Part shown: one piece after another, positions 1 through 8,794 of the stretch
Position numbering within the stretch: position 1 is the stretch's first letter
Layout of the letters: the number at the start of each line of letters is the position of its first letter
DNA from: Ignavibacteria bacterium
Lineage (GTDB): Bacteria > Bacteroidota > Ignavibacteria > Tepidaquicellales > Tepidaquicellaceae
DNA length: 15,742 nucleotides
Assembly (NCBI GenBank): GCA_016710985.1
Contig: JADJTX010000032.1
Span: 1 to 15,742 of the forward strand
Direction: 5' to 3'
Made by a program: the position numbers and the translations under genes
The notes under the pieces: generated by a model
What the model was told of the DNA's origin: nothing
Database searches by the model: none
The model's input: the letters and a program-made list of their open reading frames with translations, nothing else

Positions 1-1207
1 TCAGCATTGATCCTGTAGAAATACATCCCGCTGGATAAGTTAGAGCCATTGAACTGAATCGTATGATAACCTGCTGTTCTGATTTCATTCACTAACTTTG
101 CGACTTCCCTTCCGGAAATATCATACAATGAAATGCTAACCTTTCCGTCGTGCGGCAATTCAAAGTCGATCTTAGTAGTTGGATTAAAGTTGGGATAGTT
201 TTTGCGAAAGAGAATAAGCTGTCGGAATTCCTACAGCGACCTCATTTTGTAATGAATGAAATTTACACCGCCGTTGAAGTCGATCTGTTTTAATCTGTAT
301 TTATAATGTCCTGTGTTCAGTCTTTCGGAAAATGTATAGCTCTAGTCTCTGTAGTTGTTCCATTACCGCAAGATAACCGGCTTTACCCAGACGTCCTGCG
401 CCTCGCCGCCCGCTTCCTGCCTTTGAATATCAAATCCCTGATTATTTGTTTCTGAAGTAGTTGTCCAGTTTAACACAACAGTATTTTTATTCACATTCGA
501 ATTAAACACGGATAACTCAACTGGTAAAAAATAGTTGGGGTTTTCTATCCAATAAACAGGGTTCACATAAGGAGGAAGCGGGTGGCTGTTCATTGTATCC
601 ATCAACAATACCGCATATTGATTCGGGAAAAGTTCACTGTCAACCGAATCAGGATATGGCTTAAAATAAGCTACAAGTGTTTGGGGAGCTGCCCCGAGTT
701 TAAAACGCAAATTAAGCGGAACAAGAGGAAATGCAAGTAAGCTAGTTCGGAGTTTGGCTGTTAAAATTTTGTACCGGGCCAGGTTCCGCTTATGAAAAAG
801 TTTACTAAAGGATCAAAGAAATTGCCGGCCATTTTTAAATATCCGTTGGCAGAATCAACCTGGAATGTAGGCGGACGTAGAGACGGGGGTAATTCACATC
901 CCGCAGGTAATATATTAAAGGATAAATTTCCGTTACCCTGAATTGCTCTGTTATATGACCATACAAACTGCCCTCCGCAATATTCAAAGTCATTCACTCC
1001 CGGTTCTCCCTGATTGATCTGCTGTAAATAAATGTCAAAAAGAATGATACTGTCACGTTCAATACTGACAGGATTTGTTGTTCTTATGTTTTTGACTGTC
1101 ATTTCAAAACGCGGGTCGGACGGGCTTGTCTGAGCATTGATAGTTCCATCGGACGTCACAAGAGTTAGCAGGAATATTACAAGTATAGATCTGAATGAAT
1201 TTTTCAT
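1..1207 (-). CDS. Secreted cohesin-like / T9SS type A sorting-domain protein, partial and frameshifted
   Basis: Probable extracellular protein exported by Sec and the type IX system. The start at 1207 has a good ribosome site (AAAGGAG, 1214-1220) and gives a signal peptide (residues 1 to about 26, ending INAQ). The next ~180 residues resemble the cohesin-like module common in FCB secreted proteins (FDIYLQQ, QFVWSYN, LKMAGNFF). Then comes the linker domain PVELSVFNSN...LNWTTTSETNNQGFDIQRQ, followed by SERLNTGHYKYRLKQIDFNG and a T9SS type A domain (NPTTKIDFELPHDG ... SSGMYFYRINA). The last ~10-15 residues lie beyond the left edge. The frame breaks near 770 (AAAATTTT run), near 360 and at least once more around 190-240; in the NYPNPFNP motif the copy reads NYPNFNP. 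About 402 codons are present. Domain calls are confident for the C-terminal half, inferred for the cohesin-like part. Function and ligand are unknown. Confidence 0.75.
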
Positions 1208-1213
1208 TATTAA

Positions 1214-1220
1214 CTCCTTT
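1214..1220 (-). promoter_or_regulatory. Shine-Dalgarno site of the cohesin-like gene
   Basis: AAAGGAG on the minus strand, 6 bases before the ATG at 1207. It is the clearest Shine-Dalgarno site in the window and fixes that start. The other T9SS genes here lack an obvious one, as is common in Bacteroidota. Confidence 0.6.
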
Positions 1221-1263
1221 AATTTACTATTTATTTTTTATTTAATTTGGATTAATATAACTA

Positions 1264-1312
1264 CTCAATACTCAATACTCAATACTCAATACTCAATACT
1301 CAATACCCAATA
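1264..1312. repeat. Heptanucleotide tandem array, unit CTCAATA x7
   Basis: Six exact head-to-tail copies of CTCAATA followed by one CCCAATA copy, with a partial CAATA after it. The array lies between the terminator-like hairpin at 1320-1351 and the start of the cohesin-like gene, so it sits in that gene's upstream region. Written in AAT phase the unit is AATACTC. The minus strand carries TGA in every frame within 21 bases, so it cannot be coding in the direction of the neighbouring genes. Confidence 0.95.
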
Positions 1313-1319
1313 CAATAAA

Positions 1320-1351
1320 AAGAAGTCTTCGACCCTCACCAAAGACTTCTT
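1320..1351 (-). terminator. Probable intrinsic terminator of the T9SS paralog cluster
   Basis: Perfect 10-bp inverted repeat (AAGAAGTCTT / AAGACTTCTT) with a 12-base loop. Read on the minus strand the second arm runs into TTTATTG, giving a U-rich tail. It lies about 90 bases downstream of the stop codon at 1443, in the right orientation to end transcription of the 2953-1443 gene before the cohesin-like gene. The stem is only 40% GC, so strength is uncertain. Confidence 0.6.
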
Positions 1352-1442
1352 ATATGTTATGCAGAATGTTAAGTTAACTGACCACATGTAGCTTTTAACA
1401 TCCCGCAGTTTTTTGTTTTTTCCTTTAATAATTGCGAAAAAA

Positions 1443-2953
1443 TTATTTGTTAAGGATGATTTTCTTTGTCTCAGAAAAACTCCCTGCCGTCAGCTTATAA
1501 AAATATATACCGCTTGAAAATCCGCTTCCGTCGAAAGCGAATTCTTTCTCACCTGCAGTCAGGTATCCATTATAAAGAACAAATATCTCCTTCCCGCTGA
1601 TATCATAAATGACCAATCTTACACTACCGGATTTTGAGAGATCGAATTTTATCTTTGTCACGGGATTAAAAGGATTCGGATAGTTTTGATATAGTTTATA
1701 TCTCACCGGTAATTCTGAAATTCCCGGATCACTGACCGAAACTGTACCGAAATTATTTTCAAATAGATTTCTTATTAATGAACTGCCTGACTTTAGTGAT
1801 GTAATACTCTGTAAATTATTCGCACCTTTCGCCACGAGCTGTGCAACAATTATAGTCTGAGTGTCACCGGGGTTTACGTTTGCCGGACCTGAACTTATCA
1901 AAAATTTAAAATCTCCCGCGCCGAAATTCTGATCAGGAAATCCGGTCGGCAGATTAGTCATAGAATTTATCCAGACACTTCCGTCTTTTTTTAATCCCTG
2001 AAGAACATTAAAATATTCCCTGTCATTTACAGGCGGACTTATCAGCGGGTTGCCGTTAAGGAACGGATTGTAAGATGTTAAATACAGATTTTTATAACCT
2101 CTCTTTACGATCCTGTTATTTGAAGTGACCGGTCTGTATAATATTACAGAGTCATTGTTGCTGCCCGTGTATGATATATTTCCGGACAGAACATTAAACG
2201 ATATTGCAGGCGGCGCTGCTCCATATACACCGTCATTGTTTGTTGAGTTGTAAGTGTAACTTATGTTAAGACTGCTGTCAGGTGAGATGCGGTCATCTGT
2301 AGCATTTCCAAGGTCATCGTCGGTATATATTCCGGCATAAAAATTATTCCAGACGTTTGAACTTCTGTTTATAATTCTGAATTCAGAAAAAACGGTATAT
2401 CCCTGGGGACCATTCAGATCAAAGACCCAGTCTGTTTCAAGTATCTGTGCCTTCATTGGAAATGTATTTGAATAGCCGTCTGTACAGGAAGAAAATAAAG
2501 TCTGCTCTCCGATCAAAACGGTTTTGCCGGTATTCCGTACATAAGCGCCCTGACTGCCGGGCCATTGAACATAATCAGAGCCCGTCGTATCTCCGTTAAC
2601 GATCTTATAAACTCTGTAAGCCGGATCGTCAATACCCTGCGGATTTCCGTTGTTGTCAATGTAGCCCGGCTTAAAATCTCCTTCAGCTGATATAACAGTA
2701 TCATTTCCGATGACCGCTCCTATTACTAAATTCGAACTGTATCTGAGAAACATCCCGGAATTCGCAGGCCACTCAAAAGCCCGGCATTCCCGTTCTCAAA
2801 GTTTCTGTTGAATATGCCGTTATTCTGAAAGTATGTCGACACATTGTTGCCGTCAATTTTCTTATAGGATAAAATCAGATTACTGTCTGACATGAAATTA
2901 AATGATAACAAAACAAGTAACATCATCGGGATTAAAAGATTTGTCTTTTTCAT
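1443..2953 (-). CDS. Secreted T9SS type A sorting-domain protein, one frameshift (paralog 1)
   Basis: Roughly 500-aa exported protein of unknown function. The start at 2953 (MKKTNLLIPMM) gives a hydrophobic signal peptide. The N-terminal module has the signatures KKIDGNNVSTYFQNNG, GFEWP, WPGSQGAY, DGYSN, FSEFRIINRSSNVWNN, YTDDDLGNATDD, YTYNSTNNDG and VNPGDTQTIIVAQL, all shared with the two upstream paralogs. The last ~80 residues are a canonical T9SS type A domain (NYPNPFNPVTKIKFDL ... SSGIYFYKLTAG ... KKIILNK). One extra A in the run at 2776-2780 breaks the frame; removing it restores GFEWPANSGMFL, matching paralog 2. It starts 37 bases after the stop of paralog 2 without an evident promoter, so the two are probably co-transcribed. 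The acidic DDDLG...TDD stretch could bind Ca2+, which is only inference. Confidence 0.85.
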
Positions 2954-2990
2954 GATAGTTTTTGTTTTGGTTATTAAATTTTTTTTAAAA

Positions 2991-4568
2991 TTATTTACTC
3001 AAGATCATTTTCTTTGTCTCTGAAAAGTTACCGGCTGTTAATTTATATAAATAAATCCCGCTCGAAAGATCACTGCCGTCAAACGTAATTGTTTGCTTCC
3101 CTGCTGTCTGAATTCCGTTTATTAATGTCCTGATCTCCTTTCCGCTGATGTCATAAACTTTAAGAGTTACATATTCACTTTTTCTTAATTCAAAGGTAAT
3201 ATTTGTATTTGGATTAAAGGGATTCGGAAAATTCTGGAATAAACTGAAACCCTCCGGAAGCACTTCTGAATGGGTTTCATTTATGGAAACTGTAGTAAAA
3301 TTATTCTCAAATACATTTTTTATATAAACGGAATGCTGTTTAAGCAAAGTCACACTGTTAAGATTATTTATTCCCTGACTGACTAACTGCGCTACCACAA
3401 TTGTCTGCGTATCTCCGGGATTGAAGTTTAGTAATCCAAAATTCATGAGCAGCCTTCTGTTACCGTAACCCATAGTTGCAGACTGGTACCAGCCGCTGCC
3501 GGATTCAGGATCACCCGGGAAAGGAAACTTAGTGGCTGATGATGTAAGAGGATTTATCCAGCTTTCACCGGTTCTCCGTAATCCCTGCATAGTCATATAA
3601 ATTTCATTGTAAGCAAGAGGCAGTCCATAAGGAAAGCTTGCATTTTGAAACATATTAAATGAACTAAACCCGGTTTCTTTGTAACCTATTCTAATTCTCC
3701 TCTTATTTTTTCCGGGTATGTATAGAGAAACAGTATCACTTGAATTACCTGTATACTTCGCCGGACCCTGGAGTAAAAGAAAACCATGTGCAGGAGGATT
3801 ATCCCCATATGGTGAAGCATCGGGTTCTAAATAAGAATATCCTAGATTTAAATTCGTGTCACAACCTATTGCTAACCATGCACCGGAACATTCATCAGAC
3901 CAAACCGAAATTACTGCATCTATCCAAGCAGATGGATTTTTGTTAATTATCTTAAATTCTGAAAAAATTGTATTTGAAATAACAGGATCATTTACACTGC
4001 CATAACACCAGCTTGTAACCTGCACCTGCGCTCTCATTGGATTTGTATATTGATGAGATTCCGGATATCCATCAGTCATGCTAAAGAAAATAGTTTGAAT
4101 GCCCGGAAGGAAAGGTTTATTCAGACTGTCAAGATACGCACCCTGACTAACAGGCCAGTTAATGTAATCCTGACTTAAAGTATCACCCTTAATAATTTTA
4201 TAAATCTTAAATTCAGGATTATCTTTACCTTCCGGAACTCCGGATGAATTTATATAGCCCGGTAGAAATTCAGTACTAAAATTTGTTATCGCAACAAGAG
4301 TATCTGACATAAATTTTCCCGCGAGCCATATACCCGATGTATAAGGTAAAAACATTCCTGATCCCGTGGGCCATTCAAATCCTGAATTTGAAGTAATGGT
4401 GTTATAATTAAATCTGCCATTATTGGTAAACCAGGCACTGATGTTATTCCCGTCAAGTTTTTTTGAATCAATTAGTTGATTACTTTCATACATTCCTTTT
4501 TGCTTTCCTTCATTAAAAGTAAATGATGCTATCAAAATACATCCCGCTAAAATGATTAAAGCTCTCAT
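2991..4568 (-). CDS. Secreted T9SS type A sorting-domain protein, intact (paralog 2)
   Basis: 525-aa exported protein, the only long gene in the window with an unbroken frame. It starts MRALIILAGCILIASF (signal peptide). The module covers about residues 30-430: KKLDGNNISAWFTNNG, GFEWPTGSG, IWLAG, WPVSQGAY, FSEFKIINK, NFNPGDTQTIVVAQLV. Residues ~447-525 form a T9SS type A domain (NFPNPFNPNTNITFEL ... SSGIYLYKLTAG ... KKMILSK) that directs export and cell-surface attachment. It differs from its neighbours where they carry DDDLGxATDD: here the stretch reads SDECSGAWLAIGCD, so the acidic cluster is mostly lost. The 5' side borders a 7-bp tandem array (4611-4701). No clear ribosome site. The substrate or partner is not predictable. 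Confidence 0.9.
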   Translation of the reverse strand: MRALIILAGCILIASFTFNEGKQKGMYESNQLIDSKKLDGNNISAWFTNNGRFNYNTITSNSGFEWPTGSGMFLPYTSGIWLAGKFMSDTLVAITNFSTEFLPGYINSSGVPEGKDNPEFKIYKIIKGDTLSQDYINWPVSQGAYLDSLNKPFLPGIQTIFFSMTDGYPESHQYTNPMRAQVQVTSWCYGSVNDPVISNTIFSEFKIINKNPSAWIDAVISVWSDECSGAWLAIGCDTNLNLGYSYLEPDASPYGDNPPAHGFLLLQGPAKYTGNSSDTVSLYIPGKNKRRIRIGYKETGFSSFNMFQNASFPYGLPLAYNEIYMTMQGLRRTGESWINPLTSSATKFPFPGDPESGSGWYQSATMGYGNRRLLMNFGLLNFNPGDTQTIVVAQLVSQGINNLNSVTLLKQHSVYIKNVFENNFTTVSINETHSEVLPEGFSLFQNFPNPFNPNTNITFELRKSEYVTLKVYDISGKEIRTLINGIQTAGKQTITFDGSDLSSGIYLYKLTAGNFSETKKMILSK

Positions 4569-4610
4569 GTTATTTTTTAGTTTTCACTTTATGTTTGTTA
4601 TTCTTCAAAG

Positions 4611-4701
4611 GTGAATCGTGAATCGTGAATCGTCAATCGTCAATATTTGTAATTTGTAATTTGTAATTTGTAATTTGTAATTTGTAATTTGTAATTTGTA
4701 A
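4611..4701. repeat. Composite heptanucleotide tandem array, 13 units
   Basis: Thirteen 7-bp units in unbroken register: GTGAATC x3, GTCAATC, GTCAATA, then TTTGTAA x8. In AAT phase these are AATCGTG, AATCGTC, AATATTT at the junction, and AATTTGT. It fills most of the gap between the large T9SS gene, whose stop codon is 4702-4704, and paralog 2, which starts at 4568. The array ends on the base adjacent to that stop codon. Confidence 0.95.
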
Positions 4702-7700
4702 TTAATCTCGTGTGAACACGGCAATTTTGAGCGTCTTTACTCCTAGTTCCTTACAGTCAACATACACAAGATACATTCCGCTGGCGACATTATTTCCGCT
4801 GTCGTTTTTCAGATCCCACTTCTCCAGGGAATTGTTGGGATCGCTTTGGTTACGGTCTATTCTTTTTACCAATGTCCCGTCCAATGTGTAAAAATAAATA
4901 CTGCAGCTTTGCGGAAGATGGGATACATAAATGAATCTCGCGCCGTCGTCATTGTATTCAAGATCGGATAAACCGTAATAAGGATTCGGGAAAACATTTA
5001 TGCTGTTCACTTCGGAAGAAGCAAGCTGCCTGTTGCCGAATTCCGTTCCCTTTACTTCCCAGCTATACTTCACAGGATATCCCGGAACAAAATCGGGACG
5101 CGTGATCCTGTAAGGCGAAATAGTCAGCGCATCACCGTTTGTCCACTGAGCAGGAACTCCGTTTACATTCTTTACACGGGGAAGCCATGCATACATTATG
5201 TCGGTCGAAACAAATCCATTTGAAGATGTGCCAATGCCAAGATCCTTTGTAGTGTAAATCGTAGCAGGTACAGAATCATAAGAGGAAGCAAGGATATAAG
5301 TAAAATGATATTTTCCCAAAGAGGTAGTATCAGGATTCCATAAGCCGTCGTTATCAGCATCAATGTAAGCAACATTCAGCTGCCTTGGATTTCCGTTGGA
5401 TGTATCAAGTTCATCGACAGCAAATATACTGAATGGTATTTCAGTCATGTCTGCATACGGAGTACTATTCAAATTAGTATCCGTCAGCAGTACATTTCCC
5501 GTTAAAGGTTTATATCTGTATGCTTTTTGATTTTGACCGAACACAATTTTTATTTTTCTTAATGGTCCGCCATTTAACATCGGATTGTTAGATGAGACAG
5601 GCTGAAAAGAACTACCATTGGCTTTTACCCTTGTGACCAAACTTCTGAAAGCTCCGACAGTCGTAAAACTCATCCCGAGACTTCTGCTTTGAAATTGTCT
5701 TCCCGTAATTAATTTTGCTGACTTTATTGCTGTAGTATCCGGAGCTATGAACCATTCTTTTCCCTGAGGTTCATAAGTCCAGCACTTTTGATTTGTTTTG
5801 ATATTGTAACCGTATGCATTGTAAAATGCGTCATCAGGATCCTTCACTAAACCTGAGTCTTTCACCATCTGATGATTAAATATCAGACCATCGGCTCTTT
5901 TTACAGAATCCTGTGTCCCGCTGAAATTGTAGACGTTCTCAAATAATACTGAAGTTGTTCCGTTAATTACTTTCGTTACCGTCCAGTTGGGATTTGCATT
6001 CGTCCCGCCGAAAGCAGAAGTGTATCTTGCGCTTACTAATTTCAATGGATCATAAATGACAGGCATCACTCCTAAGTCTGTCTGATCAGTTTGTATAGTA
6101 TCCCCGGGTTCGTAACTGACCTGTGTTCCGGTGCAATATTCTGCGGGACAACTCTTATTATATTTGATTTCGGCGATTCATTTACTTTAGGATAAGTAAA
6201 AGCCGCCTGATGAATCATAGTAATATGAAGTAACAGCGAATTTATATTCAGTGCCGTTGATAAAGTTTTTGTTACTTATTGTATCTTTATCAATTTCAAA
6301 ATATCTTATTATGCCGTTGTTACTGCCTCTTTGGACTATGCCGTAGAATATTCCAGCATTCGGCGGGAGATAAATGCTGTCCAGTATGTTTGTAATGACG
6401 TCTTTTAAATCAAAAGTTTTTAGCAGAACAGTGTCACTTGCGATCGGCTGGTTTGTATAAGTTCTGATCTGATAAATATTGTATCCCTGAAATTTATATG
6501 TCCCGCCGGTCAATATATTTTTAAAAGAATTATTCTGATTAGTATCATTCCATGTTAAAGCAATTTTTCCATTGCCGGGTGCATAAGATGTTATTTCCGG
6601 AGAAGGTGAAATAGTTTGCGGAGCCATATTATTATCATAAAAATTCTGTATGATCTTTGCTGTATTTCTTAAATGAGTAACGCTGTTCAGATTGGAATTC
6701 CCCTTTGCAATGATCTGAGCTGCAATTATTATGATAGTATCACCCGGATTTACATTATCAAACGGACCTGTACTGGTAAGAAAGCGTCTGTCATTATCCC
6801 GGGATTTAACCATCCGGTCCCTGTTACAGGATCACCGGCAAATGGTGATTGTAGTTGTATCTTTCCATTCGGACTTACCCAACTCGGTCCTAGTCTCCAC
6901 CATCCTTTAAGAACCGGTATACTTCTATATTTGACCGGGATCTGAAGGCTGAGGAAGCTCCGTTATAATAATTAAATACTGTCATGCCTTCATCTATATA
7001 CCCTGTCTTTTTAATAATATTATTACTTCCGAAGGGCTGAAAATATTTTACAGTGTCGTTTAAGTTTCCGGTATACCTTAAACTTCCTCTTATAAATTTT
7101 AACCCAACTGCCGGAGGAGCTATTCCGTATATCCCGTCATTGTTTGTTGAATTGTAAGTATAGCCTATTTGTAAATTCGTGTCACATCCGACTTTATCAT
7201 CAGTAGCAGTTCCGAGATCATCATCAGTCCACTGTCCGACCCACATATTATTCCATGTCTGATCACTCTTATTTATGATCCTGTATTCCATGAAGATAGT
7301 GTTGTTGAAAGGATCGGCCGGGTAACCGGAGTTAAATTCAGTGTGATTGTAAGCCCAGTTGGTTTGAAGTATCTGAGCTTTCAGTGAGCGCAGGCTTGAA
7401 GAACCTGAGCTGTGAGGAAATCCGTCTGTATAAACATAGAACATTGTCTGGTCTCCCATAAGGTAAGGTTTACCGTCGGAGGTAAAATAGGCACCCTGAT
7501 TACCGGGCCAGTGTAAATAATCATAACTGTTTATATTACTTTTATTGATTTGATATATTCTGTAGGTAGAATCGTTCTGCGGATTTCCAAAATTATCTAC
7601 ATACCCGGGTTTATAATCATAGTCATATTCAGCAATTGCAGTCAGCGTATCATTTCCAGAAACACATCCGAGCCAGATACCCGATGCATACCGGGCAGTC

Positions 7701-7940
7701 TTCCTGCTCCTTTGGCCATTCGAATGCCCCGTTACCTGTAGACGGATCGCGGTTGAAACTGCCGTTCGTCCTGTATGGTGTCAGTATAGAATTAACATCC
7801 ATCAGCTTAGTGTCTATGACAATGGATGAATTACCGGAAATTGTAATTTGACTTTTTTTCATCGGACCTTCATCGTTTATATCAAATGAAATAAAAACAA
7901 AAGCTGTAAAAAGTATTAGTATTAAAATTATTCTTTTCAT
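4702..7940 (-). CDS. Large secreted T9SS / fibronectin-like protein, multiply frameshifted (paralog 3)
   Basis: About 1,079 codons, reconstructed across at least four frame breaks (near 7708, 6890-6900, 6800, 6180 and 6135). It starts MKRIILILILFTAFVFISFD (signal peptide). The N-terminal half is the module of paralogs 1 and 2: GAFEWP, IWLGCVSGNDTL, WPGNQGAYF, YRIINKSDQTWNNMW, WTDDDLGTATDDKVGCD, YTYNSTNNDG, VNPGDTIIIIAAQI. It is followed by a fibronectin III-like region (ITSYAPGNGKIALTWND ... YKFQGYNIYQ), then a long domain containing IIRVVPQN. The C-terminus is an FlgD/T9SS-like beta-sandwich (INVFPNPYYG ... VASGMYLVYVD ... LKIAVFTRD) without NPFNP. The start lies 2 bases after the stop of the small lysine-rich ORF and has no ribosome site, suggesting translational coupling. 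Likely surface-exposed; role unknown. Confidence 0.8.
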
Positions 7941-7942
7941 TG

Positions 7943-8095
7943 TCAGAAGATTATCTCATGGATTTTAACTGAGTTCATACCTTTGAATGTTGATCTTTCC
8001 TGTCCTGTCTTTTTCCTGAGCACAGACTTTTTAGCTTTGACCTTTTTATCTTTTTTATTCCGGGGTTTTGTCTTTTGAACTTTAGCCTTCTGCAT
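7943..8095 (-). CDS. Small lysine-rich basic protein (50 aa)
   Basis: Unrecognised 50-residue ORF, MQKAKVQKTKPRNKKDKK... ending KIHEIIF. It has 15 Lys and 3 Arg against 3 acidic residues, with no signal peptide or membrane segment. The basic core KKDKKVKAKKSVLRKK suggests nucleic-acid or polyanion binding, which is only inference. It is supported as real by a canonical Bacteroidota promoter whose -7 box ends about 20 bases upstream (8115-8147), an unbroken frame, and a stop 2 bases before the ATG of the large T9SS gene. It is therefore probably the first cistron of the T9SS cluster, or a leader ORF for it. Predicted start ATG 8095; the untranslated leader would be only ~12 bases. Confidence 0.6.
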   Translation of the reverse strand: MQKAKVQKTKPRNKKDKKVKAKKSVLRKKTGQERSTFKGMNSVKIHEIIF

Positions 8096-8114
8096 CTCAC
8101 TTATTAATTTTATA

Positions 8115-8147
8115 CAAAAATACTTACATTTTTATATGCGATGCAAA
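8115..8147 (-). promoter_or_regulatory. Bacteroidota-type promoter (TTTG-N21-TATTTTTG)
   Basis: On the minus strand a -33 box TTTG (8147-8144) is followed after 21 bases by TATTTTTG (8122-8115), an exact match to the TAnnTTTG -7 consensus of the Bacteroidota housekeeping sigma factor. Transcription would begin near 8108 and read the small ORF and then the T9SS cluster. Confidence 0.65.
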
Positions 8148-8294
8148 GATATTTTTTGAGTTTTGAGGAGGGTTTTCGTGAAAAGACCGGTATGAAGAAA
8201 GTATAATAAAGGAGCAGATAGTTTGATTTCGGTTTGTTTTCAAAGGAAATTCAAAGAAATTCTCAGGACACGAAATGCGATTTGTGGAAACCAG

Positions 8295-8745
8295 CGGATT
8301 TGGAATTTCGGAATTGGATTTTGCTGATTAAGTCTCAAAAGCTTTTACCACTGAGGCACAGAGAACACAAAGGTACACAGAGATTATAACCGGTTTATTA
8401 TTACTAATCTGAAGTTAGGCACTTTGTCATTCTGAACGAACGGAGCGCCCGCCTGATTGATAAACAGTTGATTTATACTTACAATCCGGGCATGAAGCGG
8501 AGTGAAGTGAAGAATCCAATAACTAAGATAGAATTGAAGTATTTGGATTTTTCGCTTCGCTCAGAATGAAAAAAAACATGTGTTCTGCGTAAATTGAGTT
8601 ACTAATTAAAATATTAAAAAATTTGCTTAATCTAAAATAAATAAAATTAAATTCACTAAAGATTTCACCGTGAACTCTGTGTTCTCTGAGTCTCAGTGGT
8701 GAATTTTAGTTTTGAGACAGATATAGCTACAGGATTCCAAATCCG
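8295..8745. repeat. Nested inverted-repeat element (~450 bp, MITE/REP-like)
   Basis: Non-coding segment made of concentric inverted pairs. (1) 8295-8306 / 8734-8745, CGGATTTGGAAT, 12/12. (2) 8332-8340 / 8710-8718, GTCTCAAAA, 9/9. (3) 8348-8368 / 8679-8699, CCACTGAG..CAGAGAACAC, 19/21. (4) 8427-8447 / 8553-8569, TCATTCTGA.CGAA.. with a 4-base insertion. (5) 8501-8524 / 8538-8560, a hairpin around AAGAATCCA. No transposase or ORF lies inside. The order is symmetric, as expected for nested palindromic insertions or one decayed large palindrome. Pair 3 overlaps the upstream end of the next open frame, which argues against a start there. The rest of 8096-8294 shows nothing beyond the small-ORF promoter. 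Confidence 0.75.
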
Positions 8746-8794
8746 AGATCCCAAATTCCAAATTTGTATATTCTTTAATTCGTATATTTATTTT

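Noticed and set aside
1137..1391. Plus-strand ORF across the CTCAATA array (repeating NTQYSIL)
   Set aside because: It is a translation of the 7-bp repeat, antisense to a signal peptide, with low complexity. It is open only because the plus-strand unit contains no stop codon.
4538..4568. Lipobox-like LAGC at residues 7-10 of paralog 2
   Set aside because: Too close to the N-terminus and followed by a hydrophobic stretch (ILIASF), not a charged linker. The protein also has a T9SS sorting domain, so a normal Sec signal peptide fits better.
8696..8794. Upstream extension of the conserved hypothetical protein to GTG 8696
   Set aside because: The extra 33 residues are encoded by inverted-repeat DNA and are unlike the family N-terminus. 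ATG 8795 or 8822 fits better.
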